Part shown: piece by piece, positions 1 to 11,250 of the stretch
Position numbering within the stretch: the stretch's first letter is position 1
Layout of the letters: every line of letters begins with the position of its first letter
Assembly (NCBI GenBank): GCA_964247055.1
Contig: OZ176051.1
Span: 12,400,001 to 12,464,000, forward strand
Length of the DNA stretch: 64,000 nt
Direction: 5' to 3'
Source: Paragordius varius
Taxonomy: Eukaryota; Nematomorpha
Program-made: the position numbers and the translations under genes
Notes under the pieces: generated by a model
Databases searched by the model: none
What the model was told of the DNA's origin: nothing
Seen by the model: only the letters and a program-made list of their open reading frames with translations

Positions 1-740
1 ATCATTTTGCAAAAAGTTATGCGTGCGCTATACTGACCATGCGATTCCATAAAACATTTGAAATAACGACAACCTAAAATTTTATGAAACTTTATAAATT
101 AATTAATTACATAAGCGGGATAATGAATTATTGATTATATAATGCATTTTAAATGATTAATCAAAAAATGTGGTTCCATTATTTAGGATCCTTGCTCACT
201 CAGATGAGAGGTGTTTATGCAATTTTCGACGAATATCTTTGTGATTATAAAAATATTTTTAATATAAGGTAAAAAATATAAAGCAAACGGTAATCATCGG
301 CTTTCTAATGTATCGAGACCTAAAAATTGCCCAAAAAGGCACATAATCATTTTTCAAAAACCATGGAATTAAATATATTTTATCCAACAGTAAAATTTGC
401 AATTAAATATCGTATAATTTAAAAGATTACTATGTTCATTATGACAACCATATTTTCTATCTTTTTCGTAGCTTGGTATAAAAAATAAGAAAAATTGGAA
501 TTATATATTTCTAGTTGTAAATTATTTAGTTTATTTACCGTCAAAAACATTAGGTTGATTAGCAGGCTTTGGAGGATATTTTGTAGAAATAATTTTGAGA
601 AAGTATGTGTTTAAGGATTTTTGATTGGGATAAAAAAATAATCATATTTATTTTTAATTATACAAAATGTATTAAATAGAGATATAGAAAATCATATTTT
701 TTCCAATTAGAAAAAGCATTTAAGCCATAATAAGGGTCAT
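1..740. other. AT-rich intergenic, no gene seen
   Basis: No open frame of interest and no recognisable repeat. The stretch is AT-rich upstream of the seven-pass membrane gene. Confidence 0.5.
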
Positions 741-789
741 TATTGTGTTAGGGTTTGGCTATAATTTTTTTATGAAATAGCAAAAACAA

Positions 790-981
790 CGCTGAATAAG
801 GTGCTAATCAATAAATTTATTAAATTATCCAATTTACAAATCTTTCTTGACCTCTTCTTTTACGTCATTTTATATAATTTCAATCTATTTTTATCCATAT
901 TTCACATAACATGCCTCCCAAATAATTTTAAATTAAATATGATTAAATTTATAAAAATATAACCAAAAAAAATTAGACACC
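790..981 (+). promoter_or_regulatory. conserved upstream block of 7TM gene 1
   Basis: The sequence just 5' of the ATG at 982 resembles the sequence 5' of the paralogue at 17775. Shared pieces occur in the same order: an 'ataaggt.cta' segment followed by 'aataaattta', then 'tttttatccatatttcaca', then 'caaataattttaaa' close to the start codon. This is either a shared promoter or leader, or plain duplication carry-over. No clear TATA element can be separated from the AT-rich background. Confidence 0.45.
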
Positions 982-1863
982 ATGAAAATTTTTCAAATCA
1001 TATACAACAACATCTCAACTATAGGATTTATTATTTTGATCATATATCTTGGTTTTCATTATAATGGAAAACAATGGTGGACATCTAAACCATTTGTGTG
1101 CTACATAATTTTTATAACTTTGCATGTAATCATTTTGGTGACAAATATCTTTGCAAATGCTATCCCAGTTACCATGTTACCATTAATTCGACAGATAATT
1201 CTGGTCCTTATGGCTATACCCAAATTCGTCATAGTAAACGATGTTATGCTCAAATGTATTTCCTTCAAGTCGAAGACATTTAAACGTATGCTAGGTGCTA
1301 TGGCACTGATTCCATTTGCAATAGTTGTGGCCACAATGGCGGCCATATTTATACCAATCCCACATATATTAAATACTAAAAATAAAAGTCCCATTCTTTT
1401 AATACTTATTAGGACTCTATTTCTTACCCGTTTTATATTATGTATCATTTCCGTTATAACGATATTGATGGCAGTAATTCTTTTGTTTAAAAAAAACAAG
1501 GCCTTAAAAAGGGTAGAAAGCATGCCATTAGCTCAAAACATTGTGATGAGATTGGAATCCGTTCCACAAATATACACTAATAATGTTAATGTAGGTCACA
1601 ATCACAGAATCGATAATCGTATATCTGCAATGACGAAAAATAGAATGCAGAGATATCTCAATGCCAAAAGGAATACCACAATTTTGATAGTTTTATCTGT
1701 GGGCTACATAATTAATGCGGTTGTATATCTTTGGCTAATTTTTGCCACTTTCGAGCCTAAAAACATAATTTTATCATTTTTATATAATCTGGATATTTTG
1801 TTTGCTATATTATTGTATCCGCAAAAGGATATTTACGCTAGAAACTTTCAGCGCCAAAGGTGA
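982..1863 (+). CDS. Predicted seven-pass membrane protein, paralogue 1
   Basis: This is an intron-free 293-aa protein that I do not recognise as a named family. Seven hydrophobic segments can be seen, at about residues 8-28, 38-58, 65-85, 104-128, 138-170, 232-255 and 262-280. A basic loop at about 170-232 lies between segments 5 and 6, and the tail is short and basic. That layout fits a seven-transmembrane receptor such as a chemoreceptor-like GPCR, but no diagnostic family motif was found. Marked features are LGFHYNGK..WWTSK after segment 1 and KF.IVNDVM.KCISFKSKTF after segment 3. The start ATG follows ACACC. A paralogue at 17775-18659 matches along its full length, with about three quarters of residues identical by eye. 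Conservation of the frame between the copies argues that both are real genes. An AATAAA lies near 2088. Confidence 0.75.
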   Translation: MKIFQIIYNNISTIGFIILIIYLGFHYNGKQWWTSKPFVCYIIFITLHVIILVTNIFANAIPVTMLPLIRQIILVLMAIPKFVIVNDVMLKCISFKSKTFKRMLGAMALIPFAIVVATMAAIFIPIPHILNTKNKSPILLILIRTLFLTRFILCIISVITILMAVILLFKKNKALKRVESMPLAQNIVMRLESVPQIYTNNVNVGHNHRIDNRISAMTKNRMQRYLNAKRNTTILIVLSVGYIINAVVYLWLIFATFEPKNIILSFLYNLDILFAILLYPQKDIYARNFQRQR

Positions 1864-2640
1864 CAAAAAATACAGAAATATCAACTTACTGTGTACAGAT
1901 ATTTGATTGATTCTTATATGTTCTTATAAAAGATATAGGAATGTTATAGTCAATTTATTATTTTAACCATTTTAATCCGTTTGAAGCATTTTACAGATCC
2001 TTCTGTCATAATATATATCATTTTGATTTGATAATAGAATTTTATTGTTAATGGCATTCATAACCAATATAAGATATTATATGTTCAATAAACGTTCCTA
2101 TCCAATTATTTTTACCGATTTACATTTTCTTTATTCATCAACATACAATTTAACCCCTGAGATATTGGTGATGGGCATGCAGTTTACTTTTTGGCACAAT
2201 AGCAGTTGTCCGAAACGATCCTAAATAAAAACCAGGTTAACCCACTATATTCTAAAAATGATCTCTTTATATCGAAATTAAAACTAAAATTTCTAAACTT
2301 GAACCGGAACCCGGTTGGTTGCAAAAATTTGAAGTGATTTTGCCGGACCCAAGGGCTTAAGTAGGTACAGTAGCTTACCACAAATCACAAAATGGGGATT
2401 ACAAAAGCATTATATTGGGCCTTACGATTTAGGAAAGACATTTCTACTTTCATGGTCAGCGCAAAATTAACGAACATTATGATTGGTAGGATTCTTGATG
2501 GAGCATAATGATTCATAGATCAAAATATAAATTTTATTTAAAAAGTATATCATTATCTAGTGAATCTTTATTTTTTTAGGAGAGTGCGTAAAGTCTCAAG
2601 TTTTTAAGCCCCGCTAAGATAGGTTAGTTTTCATAAAATA
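1864..2640. other. 3' flank and intergenic; short 'gaaccggaaccnggtt' repeat
   Basis: No gene seen. Around 2230-2345 there is a short motif rich in accaggtt/gaaccgg. Similar motifs occur near 4900-5050, 19010-19080 and 49465-49590, so it is probably a small dispersed repeat. The copies near 2290 and 19010 both lie downstream of a 7TM paralogue. Confidence 0.35.
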
Positions 2641-2649
2641 AACAAATAT

Positions 2650-3890
2650 ACTGTGTTATAAAAATGGTGGCTTTGTGATCTGTTTCCGGAAAGGCGGTAG
2701 ACCCATTCAAACCCAAATGTCGAAAAAATATAGCAATGTCCTCGCCCTTTTTAGATAGGCACCCAGTTTGGGCCCACTCCCTGTAATAAACGGTTTAAAC
2801 ACAAGTTTACAAAAATCGTGTCTTTGAGACAATTTTCCGGGACACGTGCTAGACTATTCGGTTTTAAATATGATTTTTTTTACTTTATTTCGATTGTGCC
2901 GAACATAATTGACTCGCATTTTTAATTTAGGCCTTCTTTTTAATCCCCCCCCCCCCGTAAAATGCCATTTTTTCAAAAAATCAAGTCCACAAAAATAATT
3001 TTTTGAATCTATTTTTCGTCCAAGGTAAGAGATCGTATAAAATTGATAAGGATTTCAGGTATTCCCTGTTAAAAGGCAAAAATTTAAGTCGTGCATGTTT
3101 TTATATGGATTACTGGGTAAAAATATACCCGCTAAAAACCGCCCCGTCATATCGAAATAGCGTGTTTTTGGGGCTAAATTTCAGAAATCAGGCCATATGA
3201 GTTCAATAGGTTAAAATAATTCGTAGCAAGGCAAAAATTTAGGTCGTGCGGTTTTTTTAAATTTGCCGTTAATTAGGCCCTTTATACGCCCTAACAAATG
3301 GGCTATCATTAAAGTATTATTTAGTTTTCAAGCCATTCTTCCAAAAACTATTTAGAGCATATGGAATGAATGATGATTCCAGGTATTCCTCTTTAAAGGT
3401 AAAAATTTTTATCGAACGTCTTTTTTATATTGGCCTTTGATAGGGGGCTACCCGCCTACAACGCGCCACCATATCGATACAGCTTGATTTTGGAGGCAAA
3501 TTTTGAAAACTTCTCAGGCTATATGAGTTCAATAAAAGCTTGGAATATTAACCGTAACGCGGTAAAGGTCAGGCGTTTATCAGTGTTTAATTTGGAGCCT
3601 TTTTGCCTTAAAAAACGCCATCATATAACGATTATTTAGTGTTGGCGTATTTTTTCGAATAACCCATGAGACGATGGTATCAAAGATGATTTCAAATATT
3701 TGCCCAAAGTAAGGATTTAATTCAGCACCGTTTTAAAATGAGACACCATACAAAAATAGGGTGGTTTTGGAGCTAATTTTCAAAAAAGTTAGGAAGCCAT
3801 ATGAGTTCAATAAAGGCTATAAATAATACCCATAAAAAGATATAAATTATAGTATAGCAGTTTTTTCAAACCGTCAATTTGACGCCTTCA
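2650..3890 (+). repeat. Satellite-like composite repeat, copy 1
   Basis: It begins with a segment containing 'tggctttgtgatctgtttcc', which also starts the copies at 39298 (same strand) and 45342 (inverted). Inside it recur degenerate units of about 280-330 bp marked by 'ccatatgagttcaata', 'aaggcaaaaattta' and 'tgattccaggtatt'. The far end, near 3850-3890, matches the far end of the inverted copy near 43560-43600. No coding potential is convincing. A mobile or satellite-derived repeat is inferred from the three copies. Confidence 0.7.
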
Positions 3891-4700
3891 CACCAGTATT
3901 ATTTTAGTCTGAATGCACAGTTTTGAAAATTCTAAGAAGCTCCGTTTTGAGAATTCTATTAAATAATGTTTTAAAATAATCCACATATATGAATTACAAT
4001 TTTTGAGCCCTTAATAGCGGCTTCACAGGCTCCAACTTACACTATCTTGTTTACCACAGTAATATAATTTCATAAAGTATCTAGCAATTTTAATAATAAT
4101 AGCAATATGGGCAGAAGGTTATGCATGAATACATCTATATATATGGAATTTTACAAATTGTGTATGTCAAAGCTCTTTAATAAAGATTTAAAAAAAGTTA
4201 TTTTGTGGAATTCCATTCACCGAAATCACAAATTGTACGCCAATTTTGCTAAGTCTTAGTGAAAAATAATCTTTTCAAAATCATTAAAATATTTTATAAA
4301 CTTTATAAAAATTTATTAATTTGGCGCAAAAATGGCGAAATAGTCAACTTATAATTTATTCCAAATGACATCAAAACATAATTTTTGATACTAATCTACT
4401 TTACAAAATTTGTTGAAACATAATATGGTATTTTTAAGCATAGTGTGATAGGCCGAAAAAAAGTTTCCTCTCAAGAGCCATGCACCATATACTACCAACA
4501 TATATTCCATATCTCCTTGCATATACAGACATTTACGCTCTAAATCGATGCCGGTCGCATAAATATGGTAGCTAAACTACCTCTTAAGGTGCCATTTATT
4601 TTAAAAAAAATAAACTATTATTTTAATTTCCAACATTTTCAGCTAGTAGTATCATCATGACCGGTTCAATCTTAATGCGTAATTCATGGCATCAAGGCGA
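3891..4700. other. AT-rich intergenic, no gene seen
   Basis: No supported gene or repeat. Confidence 0.4.
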
Positions 4701-4710
4701 ATTCCATATA

Positions 4711-4830
4711 TATACATTTTTTAAGCAAAGACAACATTTTTTCAAACAAACGCAACATTTTTTCGAGCAAATGCAACATATTTTCAAGAAAGATAAACAT
4801 TTCCAAGCGCAACATAAAGTATCTATGTTT
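4711..4830 (+). repeat. MITE fragment with 'caacatttttt' subterminal repeats
   Basis: At least four copies of a motif of about 20-22 bp (aacgcaacattttttc-type) follow a TA-CATTTTTT start. The same subterminal motif occurs in the complete MITE at 46806-47008. The right end cannot be found here, so this copy looks truncated. Confidence 0.5.
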
Positions 4831-4859
4831 AAATTATATATAAAAGAACAATAAAGCTT

Positions 4860-5859
4860 TGCCATAATAAATTTAAAAACTTGGTCTCTAACTCAGAACT
4901 GGTTCTAAAACAGGTATATTTAAACTGGTTCCGGTTCCTGTTCTTTACATTTCTTTTGGTTCCAGAACCGATTTTTTAAAAAATTCAACGGCTCTTAAAA
5001 TTTCACAACTTTTCCGGTTCTTTTAGAACAACGGTATAGAACCGTTTGTGCTACCCTATTAAGCGCATGATTCAATTTTTTAAAAAATGTAAAATTCTCA
5101 TCTCAATCTTTGTCGCCATTTTTTCGTAATTTTTTAAACCATTAATACAAAAGGGAAATACATATTATGGTAGAAAACATAAATAATTAACTTTAAAAAA
5201 ATAAATCACAATTTTTCGATATTTATCTATATTAGAATCAGTTCGTTTGATTCGTGTTTTGGAGCTATCTGTGACATTCTGAAGTCAAGAAACTGTAAAA
5301 GATTTAAGTTTTTATGTCTAAGCATAAGAAGAAGGTTTGATATTTATTTCCCAATAACTTATTATTAAACAACAGTTTGTTTACCACTTTATACTCTGCG
5401 GGAAATTCAAAATGCATAGCGTAAAAAATTGAAAATGTAAATGTCTATTATCTATGATTCTGGATCATCTAAAAACACTTTTTTAAATTGTTTAGCCCAA
5501 AAATACTATATGACATATAATATTTAATTGGACAATCTGAGCTGTAAGAAGCGTTTAGCAATCATATTATGTAAAAAAGGGTTCGTATATCTAAAATTTT
5601 TGTCAACTGTTTCCATGTCTTAATAAATACCATAAAAACTCCATAATATTTTGCTAAAATTTTTAAAATATGCATTTTTCCAAAATATGTTTTGATGTCA
5701 TATCGATAATAAATACGCAATTTTTGCGATTATAAAAAATCAGCCCACTAGAGGGAGCGAAAAATTTGACACTCTTGGCACAAAAATTATAATTTTACAA
5801 CATTATTTTTATAGATATTTTAAGATCTGGAACATTTAGATAACAAGAAAAATTTTATC
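4860..5859. other. Intergenic, no gene seen
   Basis: AT-rich sequence with a patch of ggttccggttcc-like motifs at about 4900-5050. No open frame is supported. Confidence 0.4.
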
Positions 5860-6959
5860 TAATAGAACAGGGGCCAACACAAATGGCTTGAAGAGACACC
5901 TTTTCGACCTCAAAATTCCAAAGAGCCACTTTTTATTTATATATATCAAGACATTGGTAACAAATAAAATTTATTATATTAACATATAGATGTGCTAATT
6001 TTCATATCAAAAAGAAAATAAACAGTATAAATATAATAATGCTTTGCTAATTAAATTATATCAATGTGTAAAAAAAGATAAAAATATATGGATATGGTAA
6101 ACTTATTGCAATTCGATAGTATGACTAGAGTAGACTGTGGCGAATTTAATCGCCAAAATTAACCTTATTTATTCAGACAGCGAGTTTATCATGAGGTGCG
6201 TACATGAAATATATTATGTGTTTTAAGTATTTTGCGCGTTACAAGATCACGATGAAATCAAGCAATGGACCTGACTTAAAAGAAAGTACATAAAAGCACA
6301 TATATTAGCATCCTCAATTGATAGTCTCTGCAAAAGAAATTTTACCTCCTTAAAGGGAGCTGATAATCATGCAATTTAAAATGTATTGAGTCAAATATGA
6401 GTATGTCTTGTTTGATAACGATTGGTGCCCATCCACGATGGGAAAAAACAAGGGTAAGATGGAAACCGATGCCATAAATATGATCAAATATATATAATGC
6501 AGTGACACCGTAAAAATCTCTGTGCATATGATTGTTGTCGAGGAAAATGTCTAATAAAGTTTTTTTATCTAATAAAAATAAAAGAAATAAATATTTTTCA
6601 TTGCATAATTAAATTTTTAATGGGATATTCGTTTTGTATTTTTTTTGCTTAATTTCAGATCATCTATATCAATATTTGATACAGCACATCTCACATTCTC
6701 CAAGTTTTATATTTTTTATAAAATTCTATTTGTTTGCCCAAATAATAATTTTAATTAATTATTAGATTGCAAATCTAGTAATTCCGTTTGTAAATTAATA
6801 GGAGCGTTGATAGCTTCAACGTAGAATAAACAACAAAATAAATCATTTATTTTTTCATATTTTATAATATCCCTGTATCGATTATTAAAAGCTTTTAATA
6901 ATATGTAAATTTGATCTGCATATTTTGGAAAACGTTAGTTTTACCAGCTTTAAATCTAT

Positions 6960-7560
6960 TCATTTTTGCAAATTGTTCAGCATTATTTTTTTTAAATGGC
7001 ATTCAAATAACATCAATTTTTTACAAAACGCTTAAATATGGTTATTAGCATCAACAATTAAATTATCTTGCTTTTGCAAGGATTTATTTAATTGATGTAG
7101 TTTTTCGGTAATATATATGGAAAAGCATAAATCTGACAACCAATCTTTATTAATTAATTCCCCTACCAAATAATTATTCTGCAATAGAAAATATATATCT
7201 TTTAATAATAATAAAAGCTTTTTAGACATCTCGACTAAGCCACCTTATGTTTGACAAAAATATAAGATCTTCTTATTCTGAAGGAAATTTTTTTTAATTG
7301 GCAACAATATAACATACCTTTACTATCGGCGTGAATGAAATTGTTGGTTGGAGATAATTAATATTAATTAAAGATTCTAATTTTATTATTTTCATTTCTG
7401 TAGTCATATGAATAAAATCCAAATGCATAATATTGGCATGTCTTTTTAAATTATATTCGCGAAACCCGTTTGTCGTAAATTTGCAAATAAGGCACTCCGC
7501 TTTGTTGAAAATTTGAGTAAACCCATATTTTAATTCCTTGTCGGGATTGTATTTTCTAGT
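6960..7560 (-). pseudogene. hAT transposase remnant (GTF2IRD2/ZBED5/SCAND3-like)
   Basis: Two pieces can be read on the minus strand. The upstream piece (about 7560-7380) has a zinc-finger-like CLICKFTTNGFREYNLKRH, matching the C-x2-C...N-x-x-RH pattern of ZBED/GTF2IRD2-type proteins. The downstream piece (7032-7229) includes LVGELINKDWLSDLCF followed by LHQLNKSLQKQDNLI. This matches the 'WL.DLaFL.Di..hLN.LN..LQGk' block of hAT-derived GTF2IRD2-like transposases. Stops and frame changes separate the pieces, and the dimerisation domain is missing. Confidence 0.72.
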
Positions 7561-7587
7561 TACTTTTTTAGATTAATGCATATTAAA

Positions 7588-7830
7588 GGCTAAATAAATT
7601 ATTTTAAATACCTATTTTTTGCAAGTAAATGTTTATTGGACCCAAATTATAATTCCCAGTATTGGTATGGAAGCCAAATAAATTATTTTAAATACCTTTT
7701 TTTGGCAAATAATTTAATGTTACAATGGACCCAAATTATAATTCCCAGTATTGGTATGAAAGCTAAATAAATTATTTTAAATAACTATTAGCAAGTAATT
7801 TAATGTTTTAATTTAATGTGAATGTTATCA
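7588..7830 (+). repeat. Tandem repeat, about 86-bp unit, ~2.7 copies
   Basis: Units start near 7588, 7672 and 7760. Each has 'aaataaattattttaaata', then a 'gcaagtaa' segment, then 'ggacccaaattataattccc' and 'agtattggtatg'; the third unit is partial. It lies inside the hAT element. Confidence 0.85.
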
Positions 7831-8176
7831 TCTTGAAGTTGTAAATAACATGCAAGAAAAAATGTGTTTTATAAATGATTAAATGAATGCGATGATAGAT
7901 ATTTATAATAGAGAATTTTAATAGAAGTTTCTAAAAATAATTGAATGTCAAAATAAAAATTCATAATTTACATATAAATTTTTTTTTAAAAAAATTAGAA
8001 ATTATTTTTTTAAAATAAATTTTTTTTTTCGAAATTTTCAATAAACCACTAGTGGCTCGCGAGTACCCTGTTGGACCCTGTAATAGAAGGTCAAAGTTTC
8101 TTTCGTGTGACCACAAACGAGCCTAAAACTGAAAGCTCCATTAAAAACCTGATGTATTTACTTAATAATATATATA

Positions 8177-9415
8177 CACTGTGTGCAAAAAAATTTTTAA
8201 CGAAAAAATTTTTTTTCATGAGATAGCTTAAGACCAGCGTATTCATTTACCGCAAAAATTTTTATTTGATGACAATCTAGTTTTTGAAATATTGAGAGAA
8301 ATCGAAATTGGGCAAAATGAAAAGTAAGGATAATTCAAAAAATAATGATAAAATCTGAAATATTATTGTTTATTATCATTTTAGGAGATATTTCAATATA
8401 TAATAGCCTAAAATCATATAGTTAGGGTTTCTATAAAATTTCAGGTCAAAAGATGGCGTTTTTCTTATATCACATTTATAAGACAAAAAAAAATTTAATG
8501 AAACTATATTAAAATAATTTTTTTAATTATTTACTATTTAAACTCACTATTAAAATCTTAACATTCATATTTTATTCAGTAAAATAAACTTCTAAATCAA
8601 AATAAAACCTTGTTTTTTATTTTTGCATTATTTTGTCATCTGGTTTATGAGTGTATAAAAAATTTATACTGCTTTATTTCAAATTCTTACATGGGTGGCA
8701 ATTATTAAGTAAATAATTTATGCAAAATAGGATTGAAAATTAGTGGAATGTCAACCAACAATCCGTACAAATCCCAATACAAATATTAATTTGTCATAAA
8801 ACAGATTTGTTACAGGAAATTGTAGGGATTGTTGGTTGATATTCCTCTACTTTTAAATTTTGCATAAACTATATACTTAATAATTCTTAATCATGTAAGA
8901 TTCCAAAATGAAACAGTATAAATTTTTTTATACTCATAAACCAGATGACAAAAAAATGCAAAAAAAAAAGCAATATTTTTGGTTTTATTTTGATTTAGAA
9001 GTTTATTTTAGTGAATAAAATATGAATGTTAAGATTTTAATAGTGATTATAGGCAGTAAATAATTAAAAAAAATTATACTTTTATTAAATCTTTTTGTCT
9101 TTTAAGTGTGATAAAAGAAAAACGCCATCTTTTGACTTGAACTTTTATAGAAACCCTAATGATTTTAGGCTATTTATATATTGAAAATATCTCCTAAAAT
9201 GATATTAAACGATAATATTTCAGATTTTATCATTATTTTTATCCTTAATTATCCTTAATTTTCACTTTTTGCCTGATTTCGATTTTCTTTCAATATTTCA
9301 AAAACTAGGTTGTCAACAATTAAAAAATTTTGCGACAAATGAATACGCTGGTCATAAGCTATCTCATGAATAAAAAACTTTTTCGTATCAAAATGACCCT
9401 CTTTTTTGCATATAG
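8177..9415. mobile_element. Foldback (long inverted repeat) element, copy 1
   Basis: The two halves are near mirror images: about 8177-8870 is the inverse of about 8880-9415. Ends are CACTGTGTGCAAAAAA on the left and CTATATGCAAAAAA on the right (read inward), both flanked by TA. Such TA-flanked termini point to a Tc1/mariner-superfamily non-autonomous element, which is an inference. Landmarks inside each arm are 'catgagatagctta', 'ttcaatattt', 'acgccatctttt' and 'ataaaccagatgacaaa'. There is no coding sequence. Relatives are at 27985-34090 and 38600-43134. Confidence 0.85.
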
Positions 9416-10380
9416 TATATATATATAATTTGGAGTGATTAAAAAGCTAAGAAAACCCTAAAAAACTTACATTAGATTTTTAAGGACCCTTTCTTTAAAA
9501 AAACGAGCATAGGAAACACTTAAAGGGTCTCCTTTTTTTATTCGCTCCACCCAGTGTTGTGCGCACTAGCCTCTATATCCTCTTTTGGTTTAATATAAAG
9601 CATTATCGGCAAAATAAGGTGAAAAATAGTCTTTATACCTTTAAATACGGGCCGCCGGAATATTTGAGTTGAAAATGCGACCCGCTAAGCTATTTGTGTT
9701 GACCTCAACTGTAAAACGATATTTTATAAATTTTTTCAACACTATAAATAAAAATTACTCATGCTTTGTGTAAATGTGAAATTATGTTACCTGTAACTAA
9801 ATAATAATATTTCAAAATCAGGTTAACCTAAAAACAATTGACTAACTTATTTTATATTAAAAAGGGCATGGACAAATAATTGAATATTAGGAACAATGCA
9901 TTTTGGGTCTCATTGCTCATTTAGCTGAATGATTAAATATTCAAAATTTTTGGAGCAAAATTAAAACGAAAAAAGTTTTTCCCGCCGGTATATTGAGTTA
10001 TAAATTTTCTAATAATTCAGTTAATGAAAGATTATAAACGATCTATTAATTATAATCAAGTCCTAGAGCTAATTTAAATATAATTTATATAACAAAACTA
10101 TATTTTTACAATTAAAAACAATAATTACGAATAATACAGCCATATTATCCATTTATTACATTTTTTCTGCGCGATGACATTGGAGTAATTAACCGATAAA
10201 TAAAAGAATCAGTTTTTATTTTCTAAAGCCTTCAGATAGCTCCGACACACTGAAACGAACACTGATATTATAATCAATAATCATCAAAAATTTGGTTGTA
10301 AATTGTAACTTAAAAGCTTTCCGAAGTTAATTAAGTATCATCATAAATATATATTTATTTGCCTCCTGTTATTGTTGTTG
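9416..10380. other. Intergenic with possible hAT end fragment
   Basis: No gene seen. Near 9655-9715 the reverse complement reads 'gaggtcaacacaaatagctt...gggtcgca', resembling the left end of the hAT at 5868 (ggccaacacaaatggctt). It may be a solo fragment of a related element. Confidence 0.35.
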
Positions 10381-10389
10381 AGTTTTAAA

Positions 10390-10800
10390 TATCGACCATT
10401 AGGGATCATTTAAAAATTTCTTCCACTCCGTTCTGTCATGGGCTTTCGAGATAGTTTTGCAGTCACATTGTAAGTGGTGAATTTTCGTACATCCAACGAG
10501 TATGTCTTCGGCCTCTTCCTTTGTTATTTACTTTTTATAACATGATATCCTTTTCCAAACACTATCCTCGAATTTTTTCCAAAGCCAAATTTTTGTTTGG
10601 TTATTTAACAAGAAGCGTTGTTTGTGTGTTGATTTTGTATGCATTATGGACACTCTTTATTTTGTCCTTTTATGTTATACCAAATATTTTCCTTCAGCAG
10701 AACATTTTAAAAGCGTTATTCTTTTCTCGTCATCATGTTTAATGGAATTAGGGGTTTTTTAATCAAATTTTTGTAATTACGTATGTCATGTGTTTCCATA
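10390..10800 (-). pseudogene. LINE ORF2 C-terminal fragment
   Basis: On the minus strand the sequence around 10500-10545 reads GRGRRHTRWM. This corresponds to the 'GR.RRTRWMDNI' block near the C-terminus of many non-LTR retrotransposon ORF2 proteins. About 20 codons downstream KAHDRTEWKKF matches the following 'A.DR..W+' motif. The 5' part is degraded. It lies next to, but is separate from, the larger LINE at 11251-13790. Confidence 0.6.
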
Positions 10801-11250
10801 TTAATAATGTGAAACCCAAATGCATTTAGCTATTTAAAATAAATTAAAAAAAGCGGGAAAAGTTTGTGATGATTTTTTACAGTTTTATATTAAAAAATGC
10901 ATCATGCTCTTGAAAGGCTAAAAATCATATTTTTGAGTTTGCCCCCATGCTAAAAATATTTAATTTACGTTTCAAATCTTCCTGGCGTATAAAACTACCC
11001 CAAATACATGAAATGTTAACTAATGTTATACTATTTTACGAGTATGATTTAATTATTTATAATAGTCAAAACAAAGTTATATTAGCATAAAAAATTGATA
11101 TGGCTCTTCAAACCGTGTTTATTTAAGAGACATTTATCGACCTTCCGCCAAACATAACTTGTAAGTTGTTTCGCAAATATTAGTCTAATGTTCTCCAATA
11201 TGAATGAATGAATGAATGACAGCGTAGTTAATATATAACTTTTATGGACT
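10801..11250. other. Intergenic between LINE fragments
   Basis: No gene. Near 10975-11020 'gtataaaactaccccaaa...atgaaatgttaac' resembles the right end of the sequence at 53000-53033 and may be a fragment of a TTAA-type MITE. Confidence 0.35.

Larger units (their letters stand above)
5868..8080 (-). mobile_element. hAT DNA transposon, decayed, with exact 8-bp TSD
   Basis: The left end begins CAGGGGCCAACA and the right end, read inward, begins CAGGGTCCAACA. Both are flanked by the identical 8-mer TAATAGAA (5860-5867 and 8081-8088), which is the hallmark of hAT insertion. The element is 2,213 bp, short for an autonomous hAT. Its interior carries transposase remnants on the minus strand and a tandem repeat of about 86 bp. 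The exact target duplication shows the boundaries; decay of the coding part shows it is inactive. Confidence 0.88.

Noticed and set aside
1101-1523. Minus-strand frame over 7TM gene 1 (and 17894-18475 over gene 2)
   Set aside because: Antisense shadows. The plus frames are full length, conserved between paralogues and have membrane topology.
6342-6527. 61-codon minus frame inside the hAT
   Set aside because: No match to transposase blocks that I could recognise; probably chance within the element.
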